Source: Piromyces finnis
Lineage: Eukaryota > Neocallimastigomycota > Neocallimastigomycetes > Neocallimastigales > Neocallimastigaceae
Reading direction: 5' to 3'
Assembly: GCA_002104945.1 (NCBI GenBank)
Contig: MCFH01000021.1
Span: 62,001 to 126,000, forward strand
Length of the DNA: 64,000 nucleotides
The position numbers were made by a program, and so were the translations under genes. Under the pieces are notes generated by a model. That model was not told the origin of the DNA. It did not search any database and worked only from the letters and a program-made list of their open reading frames with translations. This document shows positions 46,354-56,185 of this stretch, one piece after another; within the stretch, counting starts at the first letter, position 1, and every line of letters starts with the position of its first letter.

Positions 46354-47312
46354 TTAATTACTCTTTTCATTTTTATTCAAGGAATCTAATGAATTTGTTA
46401 TAACTTTAGTTTTTTGCTTTGGTATAACCAATTTCTCTTCTAATACCTCCTTCATAATCTTAATTTCATCAATTAGTCGTAATATATATAAACATCTTTT
46501 TTTAGCTTTTTCAAGATTATACTATTTTAATTAAATATGTAAAATTAAATATGTAAAATAATTTAAAATTGTTAACTATTTATATTATAAAAAAATATTA
46601 TTGTAATTATTATAATAATAAAATCATAGTTCTTACTTGTAAAATATGAATGCCAAACATTGTAATGATTACCTTTATAGTATATTTATCAGGAATAGTA
46701 AATAATTATTATTATTTTATTATAAGGAAAATATATTTGGGTTTTATTATTTACTATATATTATATCTATAATTATAATTATTAAGTTTACCAATTCTAG
46801 TAATCCATCCATATTAAAATCACCAACATATATATCGTAAAGAGGAAAAGCAAATTCTCTTTGCCATATCATTTCAAAGCAATTTTGTTTACTTGAATTT
46901 CCTTCCTCCTCATCTTCTTTTTTATTATCATTATCATCATCTTCCTCTTCTTCTATATTTATATTTTCTTTATAAACTAATAAATCTTGAGAATATGATC
47001 CAATTAATATTTCATTTCTTCCATCAAAATCAACATCCATACTTGTGCAGCATAATAACGTATTATACTTATCACTTTCTGGTAATTTTATTTTTTTCTT
47101 AATTAATAAATTTGTAATATTGTTATTTTCATTTGATGGAGATGATGACACAGTTTTAACTTCTTGTTCTATTGTTTCAAGTGATTTAATAACATATGCA
47201 ATTCCTATTCCACATGTAACAACTAAATTTAATTCATTCTTTTTATTATTACTATTACTATTACTATTACTATTAGTAATATTAATATTATTGATATTTG
47301 AATTATTATTAA

Positions 47313-47350
<38 letters not shown>

Positions 47351-48870
47351 GTAATAGTAGTAGTAGTAGTAGTAGTTGCTGTTGTACTGTTTGCATTTGA
47401 GTTTTGTTCATTGTTTATGTGAATCTCATCATGGTTTCCTTTTTTCAGTATAGTATGTTTAGATTGATTTAAAGCTTCAACAGTCCAAGTGGTATATAAA
47501 TGCATTGATGATATTGGACTAAATAAATTTAATTTGTAATGCTTTTCATTCTGAATATCTTAATAATGTTTTTAAATTATTCATTATTATTTCAATAATA
47601 TTAATCTAATTCAAATATTTAATATATATACCTATTCTCCTTGAAAATAGAATCGGTGCTATTCCTATATGGAGAATTCCATCTGCGTTACCAGCAACAA
47701 TGTATCTTTTATCATTAAAATATTCAACTTGTAATTCCAATGTACTTTTTTTAAGTTTTATATTTAATATATGGTTATATTTATTTAATTTGAAAATGTC
47801 AATGTTAATAATTTTTTGTATTATAATTATAACTTTAATATTGAATATTAATTACATTTGATTTGTATTTTTTAACATCGGTGAAAATGCGTCAATTGGT
47901 ACTTCAAAAACTCTCCCACTAGATTCACTCTATCGTTATTTTTTTAATGGAATTTATTAATACTAATTTTAACTTCTTTATATCAAGATATATTATTATT
48001 TATGTTTCCCTATTGTATATACCTTGTAAAATGCACGAATTTTTTTATCGCCTCCACACAATAAAAAAAGCATTCTATCTTTTCCATTTATATATGCTCT
48101 TATAAAAATAAATATACGTAAATGCTTATTCTTAATAGCTTTATAAATTAAGATAACTATGTAATTTTTAATTTCATATATACCTAGCATGCGCTAATTT
48201 ATATGGAATAAAGCTTATGGGCATTGATTGACGTAAACCAAGTTTTGATAATGATAATTCTGGTTTATCCATTTCCCATGGTGTTTCATATATACTAAAT
48301 GAATAATTTTCTATTATTTCTTTATCAGCAGTATGCAATGTCTTTCATTAAATGAATTTCATATAATAAAATAAATATTAATGATAACATGAATATCTAT
48401 AAAAATATAAAATTATTATATATCATTTTATAGTTTTTATCTACTTGACAAAAGGTTACACCAAATACAATAAAATATTTCTTTTCATAATTGCCTTGAC
48501 TAAAAGAGCCACCACCTAAACTACTATAAATACTACTGTTACTACTACTATTATTATTACTTATAGAACCATTATTTGTCATGATTGCAGTAGAATTAGA
48601 ATTGGGATTCTTTTCTTCTTTACTGTGTGTTTGAAAAAGGTCAAACGATATAACTTCCTGATGATCTAATAATCCTGGTAATTTAGTTTCTAGTATTTTC
48701 CAATTTGCTTGTCGTGTGGCTGCTAAGCATGTTAACTTTCCATTTGAAGAACAAGTAAAAATTAATGGATGATTTTTATTGATAGTCACCACTGAAGCAG
48801 ATGAGTATATATTAGTTCGAGCAGAGATTCTTGTAAATTCTAACTCATCAAAAAGCTCCGAAGAAAACAT
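46354..48870 (-). CDS. Kaptin (KPTN) homologue, KICSTOR-type subunit
   Basis: Multi-exon gene beginning MFSSELFDELEFTRISARTN. Exon 1 has LTCLAATRQANWKILETKLP and IVFGVTFCQVD. Later exons give DRMLFLLCGGDKKIRAFYK and DKRYIVAGNADGILHIG. Then comes CCTSMDVDFDGRNEILIGSY with SQDLLVYKEN, followed by MIWQREFAFPLYDIYVGDFN and MDGLLEL. The penultimate exon is VITMFGIHILQ and the last is a Lys-rich helix ending at 46354. The block D-V-D-x-D-G-R-x-E-x-L-x-x-x-Y-x-Q-x-L-L-x-Y-K followed by W-Q-R and G-D-G-L-x-E-L...G-x-H-I-L matches kaptin's FG-GAP-like propeller and C-terminus closely. In animals kaptin belongs to KICSTOR, which tethers GATOR1 to lysosomes for amino-acid control of TORC1; it was first described as an actin-associated protein. 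An Asn/Thr-rich insert and an acidic insert interrupt the conserved part. Confidence 0.8.
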
Positions 48871-49469
48871 AATAAAAAAATTTTTTTTAAATTATTTTCT
48901 AATGTATCTTGATTAATTATAATTTGAAATTAGAAATAATAAAATAGTGATGTGGATTATATAATATATGAATTGAAAATATATAAATATTTTAAAAAAA
49001 AGTATTAAATTTATATTTTCAGTTTATGTTAATATTAGAAATAGGTTTTTCTAAAAAATATATTTATTTATATATATTATATGTAAATCGTGTTAATTAT
49101 AATAATTATATTTTTTATATTTAATTTTATATTTAATTCATATTATTAATCTTTAAATCTTTATAATAAATTATTTATTTTTCTTTTAAAATATGGATTA
49201 ATTAATTAATTTCTGTAAATTCCTTTTTAATTTGAAATAAATTTAGGAAAAGTAAAGCAGTATGAAAATTGGTGGATATCTTCATTTATTGGCTAGTATT
49301 TATGTTTTATAAAATTTTATTTTATAATTATTTTAATTTTTTTTTTTTTATTTTTATTTTTAAATTTCTTGAAATTCATTAAATTTTTATTTTTTTAAAA
49401 TTGGAATTTCATGGGAAAATTAACAAATTTTCTTTTTTTTTAAAATATAAATATACAAAACGTTAAATA
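48871..49469. other. Divergent intergenic region between kaptin and NUF2 genes
   Basis: About 600 bp, with the two start codons facing away from each other, so it should carry both promoters, possibly shared. It is A/T-rich throughout; no site can be named. Confidence 0.55.
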
Positions 49470-51605
49470 ATGGCTGAGTTTAAACAATTATTAAAAGTTC
49501 CAGAAATTATTCAAGCTCTAAATAAAATAAATATTGATATTAAAGATGAAGATATAATAAAGCCTTCACCCGAAAGAGTTTTTTATATTTATGAATGTAT
49601 GGTTAATTATACTTTAGGTATTCGATACTCAGACTTAACGCAACCAAATTTTGAAATTGAAAGAAAATTAGAATACCCTGAATTATTAAAAGATTCACTT
49701 CCATTAGTATCATTTTATGAACTTATGTAAGAAATTTATATTAACTATAATCCAATTGAAAAAATAAAAAATTAAAGAATTTCTAAAATTGTATATTTTA
49801 TTCATAGTTCAAAAATATTAAAAAATGTTGGAATTGAAACTTTTTCATTTACTGATTTGGTTAATCCAGAACCAAATCAGCTTAGACGTAATCTAAGTGC
49901 TTTTGTTCAATTTATATATTTTGAACAAAAACATACTGCAACTATTTACGAATTTAAAAATAAAACTGTAAGTTTTTAATTTCTGGAAATAAATAATATA
50001 TATATAATAAGTCTGTTATAAATTGATTTTTAATTTTAAAATTAATAATTAGATAACTTTTTTTTTTTCAAATTAATTAAAAATTTCAGGACGAATATGA
50101 TAATATACTGAATGAAAAACAAGCAAGAATAGAAGAATTAAAACAAAAAATTGAACAAGTTAGGTAAATAAAGAAATTTAAAACTATATATCAAAAAAAA
50201 TTTTTAATCTATTTAAATATAATTTCTATAAATTGAAAATTTGTCCTAATTTATTTTTATTAATTATGTTATAATTATTACAATAGATTAGAAAGAGAAA
50301 AAGATGAAGTAGAAGCTCAAAAGATTAAAGAAATTAATAATAAACTAACTAATCAAAATCGTGAATTAAAATCGAATCATGATGTTACAGCAAATAATAT
50401 TGCAAAATTAAAATCTCAAAAAGAAAGTTTAGAAGAAAAAATTGTAATTATATTTTTATATGATTTCATATTTCATAAATTTAATTAAATTAAAGTTTTA
50501 AATTATTATTATTATTATTATTATTATTTATCAAGACAAACACACAATTGATGATTAATAATAATCAAGAAGAAAGTACACGTTTGAGATCCCTTTTAGT
50601 TCATAATCCAGAAGAATTCAAAAAAGTAATGTTTTTTTATATATATATCCTGATATATCCTTATACTTAAAATGCTCTCTATATATATATTATTAATTTC
50701 AATACTAAAATTTTATATTTTACTTTAAAATAAACTTTTAAAAATTTAAAATCTAGTTAATAGAAAATCTCAATAATTCATTAAATGATAAAAGACATCA
50801 AATTTCCACTACAGATAAAAGAATACAGGAATTACAATCAAATATGCATAAAATGCAGGCATTAAAAGAAATAATAAGTGAATGTATAAAATCTATTCAG
50901 GAATGTCAAGAAAATTTTGATGAATTTAAAACATATCAAAAGAAAGCTTCAGAAGAAGGTGAAAAGGTAGAGAAGGTTGATAGTGACGTTAGAAACTTAA
51001 CAATGGAAAATGAGGTATATAAAAATAGAAATAGTAATAATAATTATCAGGATAACTATAGTATAAAGATAGAATATATTATGAATTTTTTTTTAATATC
51101 ATATATATATATTTAAACAAAAATAAAACAGCAATTAGATCAAAGATATAGAAATATAGAAGAAATGGAGCAAAGAGTGATAAAAAAGAAAAATGAAAAT
51201 ATAAAGAATCTAGAAATAAAAATGAACCAATTACGTGAAAAATATTATAAAGTTAGAGATGATTATTTAATTAAAATGGTTGATTTAGATAAACACCGAA
51301 AATCTGTACAAGAAACAGAAAATAAGGTAATTTATTATTTTATAAAATTCCTTTATTACAGACAACTTATCATTAAATTATTATAAATTTAAAATGAATT
51401 ATGTAAAATATTTTTATTCATTATTTATTATTTATTTTTATTTTTATATTCTTTCATTTTTTTAACACTTAATATATAGACAATCACTTTAAAAGAACAA
51501 ATTAAATCAGATATGGCTACAATGAATTCAGCATATAATAAATTGAAATCTCAAGTTGATTGTTATCTTACTGAAGTACAAGCTTCATTAAGAGAAAATA
51601 TTTAA
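49470..51605 (+). CDS. NUF2: Kinetochore protein NUF2 (Ndc80 complex)
   Basis: Multi-exon gene of about 440 residues from ATG 49470 (MAEFKQLLKVPEIIQALNKI) to TAA at 51603-51605. The first ~145 residues are the NUF2-type calponin-homology domain: IIQALNKINIDIKDEDI, ERVFYIYECMVNYTLGI, FEIERKLEYPELLKDSLPLV, SFYELISKILKNVGI, FTDLVNPEPNQLRRNLSAFV and QFIYFEQKH. The rest is continuous coiled coil, matching the usual length of about 450. NUF2 pairs with NDC80, and the dimer binds microtubules at the outer kinetochore. The start gives the expected N-terminus. The stop lies a few residues after the last coil, so the gene looks complete. Confidence 0.92.
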
Positions 51606-51954
51606 TTATAACAATATATCCATTTAATAAGCAAACAAAAACACAATACCACATTACATTATACCTTTATTAAAAATTATTTATTAATAATTATTTAAAA
51701 TAAATCAGTAATAATATAGAGAATAATATATATTTATTTATTTATCTATCTATCTAATTTTTTATCTTTTTATTTATAGTTATCTTTTTATTTATAGTAT
51801 TTATTTGATAGTTATGCTTATTTTTTTTTTTTTTTTGTTTGTTTGTTTGTTTTGCTTTGTTTTACTTTATTTTACTTTATTTTGTTTTCCTTTTTTTACT
51901 TTTTAAAAAAAAATTTTAAATAATTCCATATCATTTATATCATTTATTTTTTAA

Positions 51955-52023
<69 letters not shown>

Positions 52024-52177
52024 AATAATATTTTTCAGTTTTAAATATATTAATTTTGTAATTTTTTTTTTATGAAGTTATTATATTCTTAATTTTTTAT
52101 TCATACTTATTAATATTTTTATATTTAAGAAAGAAAGAAAAAAAAAAGTAGAAATTTATTTCTATCTTTTATGAGAC
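51606..52177. other. Convergent intergenic region rich in simple repeats
   Basis: Between the ends of NUF2 and the BSP peptidase gene. It holds TTTA/TCTA, TTTG and TTTAC stretches (51730-51900) and a (TTA)n run. No gene is seen. Confidence 0.65.
51955..52021. repeat. (TTA)n microsatellite
   Basis: About 22 TTA units, intergenic, between the 3' ends of two convergent genes. Confidence 0.95.
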
Positions 52178-53149
52178 TTATTTATCTTGTAAAGAAATTT
52201 GGTAATATATAAATAAATCTTCAACATTATGACTAGTAATGTTTTTAAACGCTTGATTGGTAAATCTATATCTACATTGTTTATTTAAAGCAGAAATGAA
52301 TGTCATATCTTTAAACTCTTCAGTATTTGTAACATTATTTTGAATCCAATTTAAGAAGAAACCAGTACCATCATAACCAACATCCCATGGAATGTTTTTA
52401 GAATCATTACATTCATCAATTGGGACAATATTTTCAACCCAATGTTTAGCTGGATAACCAACCATTAATCTAACGGCATCTGCAATACCTTCAATAAGAT
52501 TACCTGATAATCCATCACAACTAAATTGCCAAACATGAACTAATTCATGAGAAAGAACACCTCTTACCTCATAACGAAGTTCATTCATAGCTTCCTGTTC
52601 AAGAGTAACATTTGGTATATCTTTTTTGGAAACAATGGTTGTAACTACAGTTGTTGTAATAACTGTAGTTTCGGTAACTCCATCAGGATTTTTTAGGATT
52701 ATTTTAGTAACAGTAGCTGTGGAATCACTTTGACTACTATCATTATTATTTTTACGAATAGAATGGAAATTCTTGGCACGATGCTTATAATAATCAAAAA
52801 TGTAACCAATTGAAAGATGAATTTCAGCTGTATAATTATCAAAATCATTAGTAGTGTATGCTACACCATCCATATCCCTTACAACATATGTTATTTGTTT
52901 TATTTTTTTTACGTTATCATTACTTCTTGAATTTTCTTGATTTGGGTACAAAGTTTCAAAAACCTTATTAGAAAGTCCTATAAATTCATCTAATGGATCA
53001 TTAAATAATTCAAAAAAAACTGGTAAAAAGTTTAAAGCTTTTTCTGAAGTTCCATTATTATCATTATCAGTTCTATATTCAAATATATAATGAATATTAT
53101 TATCGTATTTATCGGAATTTAATTTATATTTATAATTAACAGAAGTCAT
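52178..53149 (-). CDS. BSP-family (basic secretory protein) metallopeptidase
   Basis: Single-exon gene of 323 residues starting MTSVNYKYKLNSDKYDNNIH. The C-terminal half carries the zinc motif HELVHVWQ (about residues 200-207), then EGIADAVRLMVGYP and PWDVGYDGTGFFLNWIQ, the standard signature blocks of the plant/bacterial/fungal BSP (PF04450) family. The upstream block EIHLSIGYIF also fits. A Ser/Thr/Val-rich insert of about 45 residues (TTVITTTVVTTIVSKKD) sits between the N-terminal part and the catalytic helix. No signal peptide is visible, which is unusual for a family named for secretion. The gene has no intron and a less A/T-biased sequence than its neighbours. It starts only 135 bp from the LTR of the adjacent retrotransposon. 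Confidence 0.85.
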   Translation of the reverse strand: MTSVNYKYKLNSDKYDNNIHYIFEYRTDNDNNGTSEKALNFLPVFFELFNDPLDEFIGLSNKVFETLYPNQENSRSNDNVKKIKQITYVVRDMDGVAYTTNDFDNYTAEIHLSIGYIFDYYKHRAKNFHSIRKNNNDSSQSDSTATVTKIILKNPDGVTETTVITTTVVTTIVSKKDIPNVTLEQEAMNELRYEVRGVLSHELVHVWQFSCDGLSGNLIEGIADAVRLMVGYPAKHWVENIVPIDECNDSKNIPWDVGYDGTGFFLNWIQNNVTNTEEFKDMTFISALNKQCRYRFTNQAFKNITSHNVEDLFIYYQISLQDK

Positions 53150-53278
53150 TTTAAAATTACAATTTCAATTTAAAATATCATTTAAATTATAATATTTTGT
53201 AAACATAAAAATCTTTTTCAATAACATAACCCATTTAATAATTTAATAAAATTATGATTTATAAAATAATTTTTTATT

Positions 53279-53283
53279 TTTAT
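53279..53283. repeat. Target-site duplication, left copy (TTTAT)
   Basis: TTTAT flanks the element on this side; the same five bases follow the other LTR at 58553-58557. Five bp is the usual duplication for Ty1/copia integrases. Confidence 0.75.
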
Positions 53284-53568
53284 TAGTTAAAATATTTTAT
53301 TAAAAATATAGTTTAATTTTATTATTAATATTAATAGATTATGGTAATTACAAAGAATTAATTAAATGAGAAATTGAATAAATTTATACTATAAAATGTG
53401 GCTAGTTATAAAACTAAAAACTATTGCTAATAAATGTTCTTAGAACATGTGAATTACTAATACACTACTAATTATTATTAATACATTTACTAATACATTA
53501 TTAATTATTTTAAACAGAAAATAAAATTATTTTAACACATATTTAATTTATTCTAAGATATTCTAACA
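53284..53568 (-). repeat. 3' LTR of the copia element (285 bp)
   Basis: Same sequence as 58268-58552 over its full length. On the element's strand it begins TGTTAGAATATC and ends ATTTTAACTA. The polypurine tract lies directly before it at 53569-53580. The RNase H frame's stop codon falls inside its first bases. Confidence 0.93.
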
Positions 53569-53947
53569 TTCCCCCTCAGACCAGAATGTTTTCTTGTTAA
53601 AAATTTGGTCTGTAAATTTTGTCATTTTCGGTCCATTGAAATTTTTGGTAAGTGGGTCGGCCAGCATTTTTTCTGAATTAATATATTCTAACTTTACTTT
53701 TTTATTTTTAATATTGTCCTTATTGAAAAAGAATTTTATTTCTATATGTTTTAATTTGTTATTAAGTTCCCCGTTTTCAATGATAGTTTTGCTTGCTAAA
53801 TTATCTGTATGAATTGTAATTGGTTTTTTGTAATTGAACAATTCTTTTAAAATATTCTTTATCCATAATACTTTTTTAGTACATTCAGCCATTGCTATAT
53901 TCAGCTTCGGCAGTAGATGTAGCAACTACAGATTGCTTTTTAGATTA
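53563..53947 (-). pseudogene. Broken RNase H end of pol
   Basis: Follows the reverse transcriptase frame after an in-frame TAA at 53945-53947. The next residues SKKQSVVATSTAEAEY are the expected RNase H continuation, then the frame shifts at about 53893-53900. Downstream, AMAECTKKVLWIKNIL, THTDN-type acidic region (IHTDNLASKTI) and LADPLTKNF complete the domain to a TAG that overlaps the LTR. One nonsense codon and one frameshift therefore separate RNase H from reverse transcriptase in this copy. Confidence 0.85.
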
Positions 53948-55800
53948 CCAGCATATAGGATCATTGTTCATAAGAATTATGTATCCGGAAGTAGATTTTC
54001 TATCTTTAGGGTCACCTCCAAAGTCTGCATCAGTATATGCTACAATTTCCCCCTGTCCTTTATATTCAATTTTATAACTTTTAGTATAATTTAAATATTT
54101 TAATATATTTAATACCTTTTTCCAGTCAGCTTTAGTTGGATGTTCTGAATTCCTTGCTACTTTATTGACTGCGAATGTTATGTCAGGTTTAGTGCATCTG
54201 GATAAATAGATTAAAGATCCGACAGCGCTTTTATATACTGTTTTGTCAAAATTTTCTTCTTCATATTTTGTTGAATAATCATCAGTACATGGAGTCTTTG
54301 CTTTTCGGATATTTTTAACTTTGAATTTTTTTAATATATCTTTAATGAATTGAATTTGATTAATAGAATATTTAAAATTGTTGCGTTCAATACTTATTCC
54401 TAGAATATACTCAGCAGGACTGCATTTTGAAATTTTAAATTTTTTCTTTATTTTGTTTATTATTTCTTGAACATTTTTATTTATTCCTGTTATTAATAAG
54501 TCATCTACATAAACACCTATAATGCAAACTAATTTATCCCCCATCATTTTCTTAAAAATACACGGTTCAGAAATTAATTGATTGAATTGGTTATTTTTAA
54601 GGAAATTACTAAATAAAAGATTCCATTGGCGACCAGATTGTTTGAGACCATAGAGAGCTCTATTAAGAAGCCAATAACCACGTCCGTAGTTAACGTCTCC
54701 TAGAGGGATAGAAACATATATTTCTTTGTCAAGTGGTGCATTAAGATAAGCGGCTTTAATATCAAGTTGCATAATGGGCCAATTAGATTTTGCAGTTATA
54801 GCTATAATAAACTTTAAACTATCAATGTTTAAAGTAGGAGAAAAAGTGAGTTCAAAATCTATATCTTTTCTTTGGGTAAAACCTCTTGCAACAAGTCGAG
54901 CTTTATATTTATTAATATTACCATATTGATCCCTTTTAATGGTAAAAATCCATTTGGTAGAAATAGCTGATTTTCCAGTAGGGAGTTTTTTAACAAAGGT
55001 CATAATATTATTGTCATAAAAATTTTTGATTTCTGAATTGATAGCAATGAGCCAAGATTCACGTTCTTTACAATTGATCGCTTGTTTGAAAGATAAAGGT
55101 GTATCAGTTGCAAGGTTTTGATTAGATGGTTCAATATAGTCTAATGAGATTTTATTTTTCTTGTTATCATTAAAAAATATAGGACTGCCTGGTCTTTTAA
55201 TTGACTCATTAAAAGAAGGTTTTAATTTTTTATTAAAATTAGAAGATAAAATGCATCCACGTCGTTTTACTGAATCATTAAATGAGGATTTTAATTTTTT
55301 ATTGTTGAAAGAATTAGTATTATTTAATTTATGTTTTAAAGGATTAATATTCGAGTTATTAAATACTAAATCATTTGTTTTGTTAATATTATTATTAGAT
55401 ATTAAATTTTTATTTATAGTGGAATTATTTGAATTATCAATATCTGATATATTTGATGACTGAATGTAATCGTCATCACTGGAAACACTAAGAGATTTAA
55501 AACTTGAAGCAATTTCATTAATAATATTATCAGTATTTCTATTTAATTTATCTTCTTCATTATTATTAGACATATTTGAATTATTCACATTATTATTATT
55601 TGTGTCATTTATTTCATTGTATATAATGCCTGATTTATCCTTATTATTTGATTCTTCATTTGTATTAATTATCGAGGATTCAAATATATAATTATCATTA
55701 TTAAAAATGTTAGTTGGAAGTTTTACATTGTTTTTGTTGACAGATAAACTAGAAGGGGTTTCTTCATCAAATATATAATAAATAGTATTGTTAATATTTA
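53945..55800 (-). pseudogene. Reverse transcriptase region of copia pol
   Basis: Open frame upstream to about 55800; the ATG at 55588 is internal and probably not a real start. After an Asn/Ser-rich linker come WLIAINSEIKNFYDNN, TKWIFTIKRDQYGNINKYKA, RLVARGFTQRKDIDFELTFS, DIKAAYLNAPLDKEIYV, LYGLKQSGRQWN and the catalytic YVDDLLITG, then QFIKDILKKFKVKN and SAVGSLIYLSRCTKPDI. These are the standard copia RVT_2 blocks, with both catalytic Asp residues present. The region is detached from integrase by the gap at 55803-56185 and ends at a premature TAA after GYIILMNNDPICW. Confidence 0.88.
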
Positions 55801-55802
55801 AT

Positions 55803-56185
55803 TAATATATAGGTAATACATGGACTGTATTCAATTTGCAGTTTACTCAAATTGAATCAAAAGTGTATTTAATTAGTTTTAGTTTAGTTTTATTATTTTA
55901 TTATTTAATTAAATTAGTATTAAATTAGTTTTGTTTATTTTATATTGAATATATGTATAATTAAATAGAATAGTATATTAAAATATAATTTACGAAAAAT
56001 ATAAATGCATGTAAAATTTCTTGATTAAAACGATGTAATTGTTATTGACTATTATTTAGTTAATAACTAAATAAAATTAATAAAAGAGATATTTTTAAAT
56101 AGATTTTGTTTTTCTTGTTTCTTTTTATTTATTTCGTGTTTTATGTTTTATTGTAAAATTTTATAATCTGTTTTTTTATAAACTT
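55803..56185. other. Non-coding A/T-rich segment inside pol
   Basis: About 380 bp far more A/T-rich than the coding parts on either side, with stops in all frames. It stands where the integrase C-terminal half should be. It has no clear GT-AG intron ends in the right phase and no convincing terminal repeat. It looks like a replacement or nested insertion plus deletion rather than simple decay. Confidence 0.7.

Noticed and set aside
47045-47422. Plus-strand Leu/Val-rich frame
   Set aside because: Antisense shadow of the Asn/Thr repeat in the kaptin exon.
53594-54094. Plus-strand frames of 60-90 codons
   Set aside because: Antisense to the reverse transcriptase and RNase H regions of the copia element.
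55803-56185. Intron within pol
   Set aside because: A donor-like GT exists near the integrase end, but no AG acceptor in a suitable phase precedes the reverse transcriptase frame, and about 250 residues of integrase would still be missing.
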